Source: a virus. Taken from it: a stretch of DNA of 64,000 nucleotides. This document shows positions 49,913-58,159 of the stretch, piece by piece. Below the pieces are notes generated by a model. That model had not been told where the DNA came from and made no database searches. It saw only the letters and a list, made by a program, of their open reading frames with translations. Within the stretch, counting starts at the first letter, position 1. Each line of letters starts with the position of its first letter. The stretch spans positions 16,288 through 80,287 of IMG/VR virus record IMGVR_UViG_3300032069_000007; one strand, 5' to 3'. A program made the position numbers and the translations under genes.

Positions 49913-50512
49913 ATGCAGCACGTGACGTTTGAGTGTCTGGTCAGGTTCGTCTCCAGCGAGGGCGATATTTACGTCCTTGCCGATGCTGACGACCTGATGG
50001 CCGTGGAGGGAAGCATCGCGCGCGGCGAAGAGTTTGCGGCGGGGGTCTCCGGAGGGCGACCCCGAAAGGGAAAGGCCGAGCCAAAGGAGCCGAAGATAGA
50101 CCCGGCACAGGTCGCAGCCGTCCAGATGCAACTCGCGGCCGACAGGGCCTTCCTAGAGCAACAGAGGCGATTGGTAGTCGCATACGGCCAGGCCGCGGAG
50201 ACCATGACCGCGGTGATGCACAGGTGGACCTACCGCGAGTACTATTCAGCGCTCGAGGAGGCCCGTCGCTACGCATCAGACCTGTCCGCACCGACTGTTG
50301 ACCAGGCTGCCTTCCGGACGGCGATACTGGCCAAGTGCATCGAGTCCTGGAGCGTAGACGACCCTATCACTCGGGATGCTATTGAGAACCTGCCGCGGCA
50401 GATCGTGGAGACGCTGTTTGCCAGATTGCAGAGGAGGAGCGAGCCGACGAGCGATCGGCTCGATTTTCTTCGCGCTGCTAGCGTACGACTTAACCAGGGG
50501 ACAGGTAACTAA
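49913..50512 (+). CDS. Tail assembly chaperone, short form
   Basis: 199 residues from ATG 49913 (TAGGAGG). A beta N-terminus (VTFECLVRFVSSEGDIYVLA), a Lys/Pro linker and a helical C-terminal half (AALEEARRYASD-like; EYYSALEEARRYASDL). It lies between tail tube and tape measure, where lambda gpG-like chaperones map. Near its end GAT TTT CTT CGC offers a slip site: tRNA-Phe on TTT (50465-50467) can re-pair with TTC one base forward. That would join the frame to the next ORF. Confidence 0.68.
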   Translation: MQHVTFECLVRFVSSEGDIYVLADADDLMAVEGSIARGEEFAAGVSGGRPRKGKAEPKEPKIDPAQVAAVQMQLAADRAFLEQQRRLVVAYGQAAETMTAVMHRWTYREYYSALEEARRYASDLSAPTVDQAAFRTAILAKCIESWSVDDPITRDAIENLPRQIVETLFARLQRRSEPTSDRLDFLRAASVRLNQGTGN

Positions 50513-50711
50513 CCCTGACCGGGTAACGCTATCCGTCCAGCTGTGGCTCTTCTGGCATAGGTTTGGGGGGATCCCGGGCGATCTCTGGGATTACCCCAGA
50601 TACATCGTCGAGGAGTTTTTCGCCTTTGATGAGGCGATGGGCGACGCGTCGTCGGGACCGAAAGAGGTTCCGACAACGGAGGAGGCCAAGAGCGCGAATA
50701 GTCTGTCCTAG
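50466..50711 (+). CDS. Tail assembly chaperone, frameshifted (GT-like) extension
   Basis: This + frame is open from 50376 to 50711 and overlaps the chaperone in the +1 (or -2) frame. The segment after the slip site looks genuine: FALLAYDLTRGQVTNPDRVT, LWLFWHRFGGIPGDLWDYPR and YIVEEFFAFDEAM. The upstream part of the same frame (Arg/Cys-rich) does not. It therefore probably serves as the C-terminal extension made by +1 frameshifting at TTT-C, as in other siphoviruses where the longer form binds the tape measure. Its TAG overlaps the tnpB stop (CTAG), and the last residues may be encoded by the IS end. Confidence 0.6.
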   Translation, partial: FFALLAYDLTRGQVTNPDRVTLSVQLWLFWHRFGGIPGDLWDYPRYIVEEFFAFDEAMGDASSGPKEVPTTEEAKSANSLS

Positions 50712-51829
50712 CTGAGTGCGCTAGGTCTTGTCTCTGGCACCTTCGGGGCGGGTGCTCCGAAGTCCGAGACGTTTGGCCGGACTATTAAGGCGGCCCGGCG
50801 GATATTCTCCGCCGCGATGACATCTGCGGCCCCAGCGAGGCCGCAAGACGTGCAAAGGAAAAGACCTTGAGCCTTACGATTTCTTCTATCGATATGCCCA
50901 CAAAGAGGGCACGTGATGCTGGTGTTCCCACGGTCCACGATGACCACGGGGACTCCGACCAAGCGCGCCTTGTAGTCGATAAAGGTTTTGAGTTGCAAGA
51001 AGCTCCAGGAAGAGAACGTGTCCCGCTGGTGGCGCCTAACTGTCGTCAGAGAGCGGCGCTTGAGGTCCTCAAGCGCGATACCTCTTTTCGTGTCTTCGGC
51101 CTTGGATACTATCTTCTTGGAGATGCAGTGGTTGACATGCCTTGCGAATCGGCTCTCGTGCCTGCGGCGCTCCCGAAGGAGCCTGCGGCAGGAGAGGGTG
51201 CCTTTGCTCTGGAGTTTAGCCCTGAGCCTCCGGTGCCGTTTTCTGAGGCCGTTGACGAGCGCGCCCGAGAACATCTCGCCGTCGGAGTCCGCGGCGATCT
51301 GCTTGATGCCGAGGTCCACGCCGAGAACATCGACCGGCTCGATCGGATCGGGTTCGGGTACGTCGCAGGCGGCCAGAAGGTAGAAACAACCGTCGATCAG
51401 CGCGAGGTCGGACTCCCCGGCGCGGTACTTGAGAAGCTCGCGGTCACGGGGTCCGCAGACGAAGCGGAGGAACACCCGCCCTTCGACAGTCGATATCGAA
51501 ACCAGCCTCTTGTGGGTCAGCCAAGTCAGGCTGAGATTGTCATAGGGGATGGACCCGTGGCTCCGGAAGTTGCATTTGTGTGTGCGCCCTTTGCCGTACG
51601 CGTCGGCGACTTTCGCTATACATCGCACGGCGATGCGGGAGGGCAGTGCGAACCCCTGGCGGATGGGGCGGTAGGCTAGTCTGTGTATGGGGAATCGGCG
51701 GAATGTCTGAGCGTTCCAGGCCAGCTCGCTCGCCCAATTACAGGCGTCGTTGGCCCGCTCCAGCGTGCGTTTCAGGGCCTCGGCCTGTGCCGGGTCCGCG
51801 AGCAATTTGACCCTGGCGGTAAGCGTCAT
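50708..51829 (-). CDS. tnpB: TnpB RNA-guided nuclease
   Basis: 373 residues from the ATG whose first base is 51829. It has an HTH-like N-terminal region and a RuvC fold with D172 (VLGVDLGIKQ), E254 (GIALEDLKRRS) and D336 (GAADVIAAENI). A zinc ribbon (CPLC 307-310, CTSC 326-329) separates the second and third motifs. All catalytic residues are intact. TnpB uses an omega RNA made from the 3' end of its element to cut DNA next to a short TAM, keeping the element in place. The omega RNA would lie around 50700-50900 on the minus strand. Convergent with the chaperone gene; the two stops share CTAG. Confidence 0.9.
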   Translation of the reverse strand: MTLTARVKLLADPAQAEALKRTLERANDACNWASELAWNAQTFRRFPIHRLAYRPIRQGFALPSRIAVRCIAKVADAYGKGRTHKCNFRSHGSIPYDNLSLTWLTHKRLVSISTVEGRVFLRFVCGPRDRELLKYRAGESDLALIDGCFYLLAACDVPEPDPIEPVDVLGVDLGIKQIAADSDGEMFSGALVNGLRKRHRRLRAKLQSKGTLSCRRLLRERRRHESRFARHVNHCISKKIVSKAEDTKRGIALEDLKRRSLTTVRRHQRDTFSSWSFLQLKTFIDYKARLVGVPVVIVDRGNTSITCPLCGHIDRRNRKAQGLFLCTSCGLAGAADVIAAENIRRAALIVRPNVSDFGAPAPKVPETRPSALS

Positions 51830-51838
51830 GGCAAGGAT

Positions 51839-51867
51839 ATTGTAGCACTCGCCGCAACCCAAGGCAA
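51839..51867 (-). promoter_or_regulatory. Promoter of tnpB
   Basis: On the minus strand, -35 TTGCCT (51867-51862), a 17-base spacer and -10 TACAAT (51844-51839). The ATG comes 9 bases after the -10, so the leader would be only a few bases. Confidence 0.55.
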
Positions 51868-51898
51868 GCATTTTGTTTGCAATTAGGAGGGCCTGACC

Positions 51899-54800
51899 GT
51901 GCCGGAGGGGACAGAGCGCGAGGCCAAACTTAAGTTTCAAACGGAGGGCGCGGAGCAGCTCATCGGGTCGCTCGACCGACTAATCGAGCGGCTTGAGCGC
52001 GTCCAGTCGGCGGTGGGAGGTGGAGCCGCCGCACAGCCCTCAACCGGTTACGGGTCCGCAGCCGCCACCCAGCCCGCCGCCGTGCCAGCCGGCGGCGGGC
52101 TGTCCCTGTTTCAGTCCCAATCCGCAATACCACTTCAGACCGGCGGAGTCCCAAGCCCGCAGCAGCAGGCACTTCAAGCCCAGGGGCACATCACCACCGC
52201 CACCCCTACCTCTTGGCGGATGACCGCAGGCGGCGTCTATGCGCCGCCCGGTTACGCCGCCCCTGTGCAGGGTGCCCTTGTGCCCGTCGCAGGTGGGCTG
52301 CCTGCACTCCCACCTCAAGCGCCCGCCCCAGCGCAACCAGCGGGAGCACAGCCAACACCAACGGGTTATGGCCCGACGGGGCTCGACCCATTTACCTCCA
52401 TCGTCGCGTACGCGGCCTACCGGCAGACTGGTGTTCTCCCGGCAGGGTTGGGCTATCAGTACCTGCACCAAGCCGCAATCGGCGCAGCCGGTGGGTATAC
52501 GATCAACCAGCTCACCGCCCCGGCCTGGCAAATCGAACAGGCGTATGCGACAGGACAGTACGTTACCCCAGAGGCACGTGGACGCGCAATGTGGGGGCTT
52601 GCGCAGCCTGCGGGTGCTATTGGCGGCGGCATAGGGCTCGGTGTGCTTGGCGCCATTATTGGAAGCATCGTCCCCGGGGTGGGTACAGTCGTCGGGGGAG
52701 CGGTTGGTGCAGGTTTGGGCGGGACGCTCGGCTACGGGCAGGGTGGGGCTTACGCTGGCGTTCGGATGGCCGACCTATCCCGGCAAGAGCAAATCAGAGT
52801 CCTAGCCGAACAGCTATCCCGGCGCGCAGGCGGCGGACTCGGCGAAGCTGGCGGGATAATAGGGATGCTCTACTCGACCGCCGCCCAAGCTGGCCAAGAT
52901 GCCGACAGCGACGCATTGCGGGCGGCTACTCTGGACCTGGCCCGGGGTGTTGGAGCACTTACGCAAGCTGCACCCCAGCTTGCACAAGCACCCGGCATCC
53001 TCCAGTGGGCTGGGCGGTTGCAGGCTGGCGGACCCGAGACCTTCCCACAGTTCGCTGAACAATTCGGAGGGCTGATGGCGCGTCCGGAATCCGCGACCCT
53101 CGTTCAGAGAATGGTCAGGACAGGCGGCGGACCGGCGGTACGCACGCTCCTCGCCCGCGCAGCCACGTACGCTGCGCGCGGGGACATGGCGAACGCGCAG
53201 GTCATCATCGACGCAATCGCACGCGAAAACACCCGAACAACCTTCCAAGGCACAGCACTCCTGCCAGGGCCCGCAGGCACCATTGAGGTCCCCTTCGGAG
53301 GGAGGGGGACTTACGAAGCTGAGCTTGCGCAGGGCCGGGAGCTCATGGAGTGGGGGCCGCAGGTCAGGGCAGCTCAGCAATACATCGGACTGTTCGGCGC
53401 CTGGGGTGCCTATTGGGGTGCCGAGGCCGAGGCGCGTGGCTACGCTGGCGCAGACTGGGCAGGTGCGGGTGGCCGCGGATACGCGATGCAGGCCCAGCGC
53501 CGGGATGCCCAAGCGCAGGTTGAGCGCCTGGGTGTACTCATAGACCAAATGGAGGGGTCGCCTCAGTACGAGACAGACCCCCTTTGGCGGCAGCAACTTG
53601 CCCAGTATAAAGCGCAGAGGGCCGCGCTTGCGCCCGTAGCAAGCGGGTACGCCGCAGCCAGAGCTGGGGTCGGGTATTACGGGGCGATGGCGCAGGCCGG
53701 TATCGCGGGCGCGGGCGCAGCCGTAGCAGCCCGAAGGACGCTGGGGTTGCCGTGGGCTGGGGCGCTTGAGGAGCGGCGCGGTGCAGAACTTGCCCTTGGC
53801 GGCGCCTACGAGTGGTTTGCAACTCAGGCGGGCGTCCCCGTTGAAGAGGCCGCGCAGTACCGTGCAATGGCCGCAGGCCAGCGGGCCCAGGCACTTGGAA
53901 CCAGGTTTGAGGCAATCGAAGCCCAACGCCTGGCGGTGGAAATCCCAGCAAAAGCAGAGTATGGGATCGCGGGCACTAGAATGGGTGCGGCGGTGGCTCG
54001 CGGCGAGATATGGACGCCGATTTTTGCCGAGATGTTCGACGAGATGCGGACAGCCGTTGAGAAGCAGGTGACTGCGAAGAAGAAGGAGATCGCGGACACA
54101 GTAGCTGAGGCCGCCGCATACGGACTGAGCCGCGAGCAGATAGCGATCAGACTCCAGCCTCGGCTTGCGGAACTCAGGGGCCTTGAGGCGCAGTTGCCGG
54201 GTATCGCACGGCAAGCATACGAGATGGAGTTCGCCCGCCGGGGGATTCCTGTTGCAGCAGCGCAGCAGATAGCCGGGGCGCAACTGACCGGCCTCTTCGG
54301 AGCGGGAATGGCATACGGGCCAGCCCTCACGACGGCACTTGGCGGCCAGCGAGAGGCCCTGGCAATGCGGGTTGACCTCGCCCGGGAGGCGTGGCAGCGC
54401 GCCGCCGCCATGAACAACCCGGAGTTGGAGCGCCAGGCAGCCGCCCAGTACGCAACAGCTGTCGCTGAGCAACAGGGGCTACCCCCCCAGCAGATTAGAA
54501 CCTGGCAGGCCGGCGAGCAGATGATACCGGGCTACCAGATGGGCGCTGGCGGGGCAGAGGCGGCGAGAGCCAGGATGGCCTATGGTATGCTCGGCGCGCT
54601 GCCTGCGGCGCGACAGCAGATTGCCGGCGCATACCAGATAGCTGACATAGCCGGACAAGCGCTCGGGCGCGCGCAGGTTCAGGGGCTGGGGCCGCAGGTG
54701 TTGGCCGAGTTTGGCCAAGCCTGGCAGCAGGCGCAGACGCAGGCGGCGATGACGACCCTTCAGGCCCTGGCACCCGGTCTGCCAGCCGCTACTGAGGAAG

Positions 54801-55492
54801 CGATGGCTCAGGCCGACTTTCAGCGAGCTGTCCTCGGCATGACCTGGACTAGCCGGGGGAGCCTCCGACAAACCGTTCGGCAGCAAATGGGCGCCAGCTA
54901 CCAGGCGGTGCAGGATCTGGTTGGTCAAAGGGACGCCGCCATGCGGGAGGCCCGAACGCCGGAGGAGCGCATACGCCTGGCCCGTACCTATAACGACTCC
55001 ATCCGGCAAGCCTGGATGGGGGTCGTCTCCGCCGAACAGCAGCTCGAGCAGGGGTGGCAGGAACGCATCGTAAGCGCATTCTGGGGGATGCCCGCCAACG
55101 CCAATCTTGCACTCGAGGAGTTCAACTACGCTGGCGCAGTGACGCGAGGCGGGGCCTTTGGCCGGCACCTCGGCGGAACGTCAGCCCAGACGGAATACTA
55201 TAGGCGGCAGCCGCTTTACGGCACGAGCTACGCAGGCGCCGGACTCTTTAATGTGCCCCTGACGTTCATGTCCAGTGGACTTGCGGGAATCAGCCAGGGA
55301 ATGCCGTGGGGCGCGGGGACACCCGACCTTGGTGCGCTCGCCAATGCGAGCCTCGTCGGGGGCGCGATAGAAGCGCACATACACGTCCACGTCCATTACC
55401 CGGACGGCTCCGAGACCTACCACAAGGTAGTTCAATCGGTTGATGTGAGCAATGTCTTTGCGAGGAGGGTGCCGGTCCAGAGTGGAAGCTAA
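51899..55492 (+). CDS. Tail tape measure protein
   Basis: 1,197 residues from GTG 51899 behind AGGAGGG. Ala/Gln/Gly-rich, with a coiled start (AEQLIGSLDRLIERLERVQS), a Gly-zipper hydrophobic zone at about 238-285 (IGLGVLGAIIGSIVPGVGTV) and long helical stretches. At the usual ~1.5 angstroms per residue this predicts a tail of about 180 nm, fitting a siphovirus. The C-terminus is a His/Val beta patch (HIHVHVHYPDG). The order chaperone, tape measure, distal tail is standard, apart from the IS element between chaperone and this gene. Confidence 0.85.
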   Translation: MPEGTEREAKLKFQTEGAEQLIGSLDRLIERLERVQSAVGGGAAAQPSTGYGSAAATQPAAVPAGGGLSLFQSQSAIPLQTGGVPSPQQQALQAQGHITTATPTSWRMTAGGVYAPPGYAAPVQGALVPVAGGLPALPPQAPAPAQPAGAQPTPTGYGPTGLDPFTSIVAYAAYRQTGVLPAGLGYQYLHQAAIGAAGGYTINQLTAPAWQIEQAYATGQYVTPEARGRAMWGLAQPAGAIGGGIGLGVLGAIIGSIVPGVGTVVGGAVGAGLGGTLGYGQGGAYAGVRMADLSRQEQIRVLAEQLSRRAGGGLGEAGGIIGMLYSTAAQAGQDADSDALRAATLDLARGVGALTQAAPQLAQAPGILQWAGRLQAGGPETFPQFAEQFGGLMARPESATLVQRMVRTGGGPAVRTLLARAATYAARGDMANAQVIIDAIARENTRTTFQGTALLPGPAGTIEVPFGGRGTYEAELAQGRELMEWGPQVRAAQQYIGLFGAWGAYWGAEAEARGYAGADWAGAGGRGYAMQAQRRDAQAQVERLGVLIDQMEGSPQYETDPLWRQQLAQYKAQRAALAPVASGYAAARAGVGYYGAMAQAGIAGAGAAVAARRTLGLPWAGALEERRGAELALGGAYEWFATQAGVPVEEAAQYRAMAAGQRAQALGTRFEAIEAQRLAVEIPAKAEYGIAGTRMGAAVARGEIWTPIFAEMFDEMRTAVEKQVTAKKKEIADTVAEAAAYGLSREQIAIRLQPRLAELRGLEAQLPGIARQAYEMEFARRGIPVAAAQQIAGAQLTGLFGAGMAYGPALTTALGGQREALAMRVDLAREAWQRAAAMNNPELERQAAAQYATAVAEQQGLPPQQIRTWQAGEQMIPGYQMGAGGAEAARARMAYGMLGALPAARQQIAGAYQIADIAGQALGRAQVQGLGPQVLAEFGQAWQQAQTQAAMTTLQALAPGLPAATEEAMAQADFQRAVLGMTWTSRGSLRQTVRQQMGASYQAVQDLVGQRDAAMREARTPEERIRLARTYNDSIRQAWMGVVSAEQQLEQGWQERIVSAFWGMPANANLALEEFNYAGAVTRGGAFGRHLGGTSAQTEYYRRQPLYGTSYAGAGLFNVPLTFMSSGLAGISQGMPWGAGTPDLGALANASLVGGAIEAHIHVHVHYPDGSETYHKVVQSVDVSNVFARRVPVQSGS

Positions 55493-55775
55493 GGGGTTCA
55501 GAGCGAGAAGTGCGCGCACCTTGTGCGCGTGCGTTAACCGCGCCGCGAAGCAGACGGTCGCTGGCGGCCTCTGCAGGGTCACGGCGGAGGCCTGTCCACT
55601 CGACAGCCTGCTCTCCGCACTGAACGGGGTTGGGGGTTGGAGCTATATCGAGGCGGTGCAGAACGAGACAGGTTGCGCCATCACCGCTCGCAAGGTAGAC
55701 ACGCGCTCGACCGCCCCTTCCGGCCACGTCACGACCTACAACCTGCCCGCCAAGTGTGTGGGCCTCGACCACTGA
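55482..55775 (+). CDS. Small Cys-containing tail protein
   Basis: 97 residues from GTG 55482, overlapping the tape measure's end. Cys-containing basic start (SARTLCACVNRAAKQTVAGG) then a beta region (NETGCAITARKVDTRSTAPS). The earlier ATG at 55452 is less likely because it overlaps further. It lies between tape measure and distal tail genes; role unknown. Confidence 0.5.
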   Translation: MEAKGFRARSARTLCACVNRAAKQTVAGGLCRVTAEACPLDSLLSALNGVGGWSYIEAVQNETGCAITARKVDTRSTAPSGHVTTYNLPAKCVGLDH

Positions 55776-55783
55776 GGTAACGA

Positions 55784-58159
55784 ATGCCATTGCAAGGAAA
55801 ACGCTGGCTACCCAAAGCCCAGGTGACCGTGGCGGATCTGCACGTGGGGTTCGGCCTCTGTGAGCAACCGGGGTACGCCAAGACGGATAAGGTGGCAGAC
55901 CTCGGACTGATGAACGTATATGAGTCTGAGGCGATGTCCTACAACAACGTCCTAGACTGCATCCATGCAAATCCCGCGTTCCCGATACTTCCCCACCATA
56001 ACCTGATAGACTGCGACACTCTGGAGCAGCGGTGGCCGTCGGTCGCGGTGCCGTCGCTTGAGGCTCCGGCTTATCCGTGTGTTCCACTTCACGTGATCCT
56101 ACGGTCCGAGACGACAGAGGTGACGAACCCGCAATTCGACCGGTTCGAGTACCACGGCGTCCACGCGATGTTGGCGCACGGTGCCCGCAACGACCCGAAG
56201 GGGCTGAACCTGGTGGTCGGAAGCAAATACAAGCTCGATACGCAGGGGTTCACGGTTCTGAAACGCCATGTCATAGGTGACAGCAAGAACATCGGACCGC
56301 GGTTCATAGTCCAACTCGACTGCAACGACGGCGGCGAGCAGCAGATCGAGGTGCGATTCACGATGCAGAAGGGCATCGAGGTCTATCGGCTTGACGTCGC
56401 GGCAAGCAAGGCCTATCTTGTCGGCCGCCTCCGGTCCAGCGACAGCCAGGAACGAACCGTGGCATTCGAGGCACAGAGAGACGAGGACAGGGGCTGGGAA
56501 TGGCAGCACCTGAAGTCGGTAGATCAAACGGGCCTCTCGCTGATGCTGCTGAACGGCGTTCTCCTGATCTGGATGCACGGGGATCTCACGCCTCTTGCGG
56601 TGTCGCTTGTTGACCGCGCAACTGGACTCACCACGGTGACAAAGTTCTCGGCAATCAGGCTCTACGTCCACGGCGGCAGGTATCTCTACACGAGCATTCA
56701 CCCGGTCAAATTCGCCACGACCGCTTATATGATAGGGCCGGAACACAACACGGGGTTCATGCGCAGCGCCGCGACGCCAATCCGGTACATCTACAGTCGG
56801 CACCTGAATGGCGGAGAGGTCACGATCGAGGACGCGCTTGAGATTCGCACAACCTTCCGCTACAAACTCACCATCGCGAACCCGGAAGAAGGCCGGATCA
56901 CTCTCAAAGATGAGAATGGTAACGACGTGGTGACGCCCTACGCCTCGAAAACGGCGACCGTCGAGTCTGTGACGCCGGTGATATCGCCCCTCTTCCTGCA
57001 TCCCGGAGGCTCGGGCGTTGTGTACGACGGTCCCTATAGCCCCAGAGCAATCCGGTTGGGCATGCAGTTCGACTGGAATAATCTCACGATCTACACACAG
57101 GGAAACCTGACGTTCCCGAACCGGCACGGCGAGTGGCAGGCAGGTTGGCCGTCGGATCACGGGTACGGGCATCGAGCAATGGCGATAGACCTGGGATGGC
57201 TGGAGACCACGACCCGGCAGTGGGGCCTCCAGCGTCAGCTCACCGGCATAGCCGGAGGCGAGATCGCCTGGGATCGGAAGGAAGCACCGGAGTCGGTCGT
57301 AAGCGTCTCGGTTGAGGATCTCTCCAAGATTCCTCGCGAATACCTGCTGATGAATGTTCCGTGGATGGACGGCTGGTGCCACTATTACGCCATACGCTTC
57401 CTTGCTCGGCTCGCAGGTCTCACCGATGAAGCGATGGACTTCCCGTACTGCGACTCGCCGGACTGCTCGAATGCCGACCACTACCATCTGCCGATGGGCG
57501 AGGGCGGCAAGCCGCTGATGTACTTTCCCCCCGGCACACCGGCCTGGGCCGCGATGCTGGAAATCAGAAAGCTCGTCGGGTACGTGATGTACTTCGACGC
57601 TATGGGCAAACTTCGGTATTACCCGTGGGTGCGGACATCGCCTGGGCCCTTCAAACGCATCTACCGGGAGGTCTACACTCCCGCCGAGGGCAACACGGGC
57701 GAGATAAGACATTTCGCGTATCGGCGATCCACAGCCACCATCCGGAATACGTTCACGATTCTCGGAGTCGACGCCTACGCACCACTCTGGCGGCCCGTAA
57801 TCGCCCATCGCGGCGATTGGGATAGCATCTACAACCCCAGCGCACCCAATTACGTCGGCTTCCGGAAGCCCTTCGCCTGGTCGGACTCACGGTTTACCAA
57901 CCTGGACTACGCGAGCGAAGCGGCCGATCGCATGTTTGCCCTGTTGCGTCTCCCGAGCGAAGAGGTGAGCTTCGAGCTCGCGCTTGGCGACCCGGAGATA
58001 TTCCCGCTCGACGTGATCGGGATCGATGAGAGAAAGACCCCCGCCGGAGTGGGGCACCCGGCAAGGGCGTTCTTCGTAACAGCCGTGCAACACGACATGG
58101 AGATGGGGATGCAGCAGTCGCGTTACACAAGCGTTGTCAACGGGAGGTGGATCGTCTGA
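55784..58159 (+). CDS. Large distal tail / baseplate-like protein 1
   Basis: 791 residues. Beta-rich and Trp/Tyr-rich, with a Cys patch FPYCDSPDCSNADHYHLPMG that could bind metal. The C-terminal 180 residues (AAWAAMLEIRKLVGYVMYFD-type stretch near AAMLEIRKLVGYVMYF, then PLDVIGIDERKTPAGVGH) resemble tail-hub proteins downstream of tape measures. Its TGA overlaps the next ATG. The following gene has a similar overall layout (MERFALSGIP-like segment), so the two may form one tail-tip complex. Family not certain. Confidence 0.6.
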   Translation: MPLQGKRWLPKAQVTVADLHVGFGLCEQPGYAKTDKVADLGLMNVYESEAMSYNNVLDCIHANPAFPILPHHNLIDCDTLEQRWPSVAVPSLEAPAYPCVPLHVILRSETTEVTNPQFDRFEYHGVHAMLAHGARNDPKGLNLVVGSKYKLDTQGFTVLKRHVIGDSKNIGPRFIVQLDCNDGGEQQIEVRFTMQKGIEVYRLDVAASKAYLVGRLRSSDSQERTVAFEAQRDEDRGWEWQHLKSVDQTGLSLMLLNGVLLIWMHGDLTPLAVSLVDRATGLTTVTKFSAIRLYVHGGRYLYTSIHPVKFATTAYMIGPEHNTGFMRSAATPIRYIYSRHLNGGEVTIEDALEIRTTFRYKLTIANPEEGRITLKDENGNDVVTPYASKTATVESVTPVISPLFLHPGGSGVVYDGPYSPRAIRLGMQFDWNNLTIYTQGNLTFPNRHGEWQAGWPSDHGYGHRAMAIDLGWLETTTRQWGLQRQLTGIAGGEIAWDRKEAPESVVSVSVEDLSKIPREYLLMNVPWMDGWCHYYAIRFLARLAGLTDEAMDFPYCDSPDCSNADHYHLPMGEGGKPLMYFPPGTPAWAAMLEIRKLVGYVMYFDAMGKLRYYPWVRTSPGPFKRIYREVYTPAEGNTGEIRHFAYRRSTATIRNTFTILGVDAYAPLWRPVIAHRGDWDSIYNPSAPNYVGFRKPFAWSDSRFTNLDYASEAADRMFALLRLPSEEVSFELALGDPEIFPLDVIGIDERKTPAGVGHPARAFFVTAVQHDMEMGMQQSRYTSVVNGRWIV

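Larger units (their letters stand above)
50707..51880 (-). mobile_element. IS605-type element carrying tnpB only
   Basis: The element lies between the tail chaperone and the tape measure and is read on the minus strand. Near its right end is a perfect 6-bp hairpin (CCTAGC, 7-base loop, GCTAGG; 50707-50725) at the tnpB stop. Near its left end is an imperfect hairpin (GCAA...TTGC arms, 51864-51880). Such subterminal palindromes replace terminal inverted repeats in IS200/IS605 elements. There is no tnpA. The exact borders cannot be set without an empty-site relative; the right one may extend a few bases past 50707. It left the tape-measure ribosome site (AGGAGG, 51885) intact. Confidence 0.65.

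Noticed and set aside
56099-57808. Minus-strand ORF of 569 codons
   Set aside because: Antisense of the distal tail gene; composition and lack of a start context mark it as a shadow.
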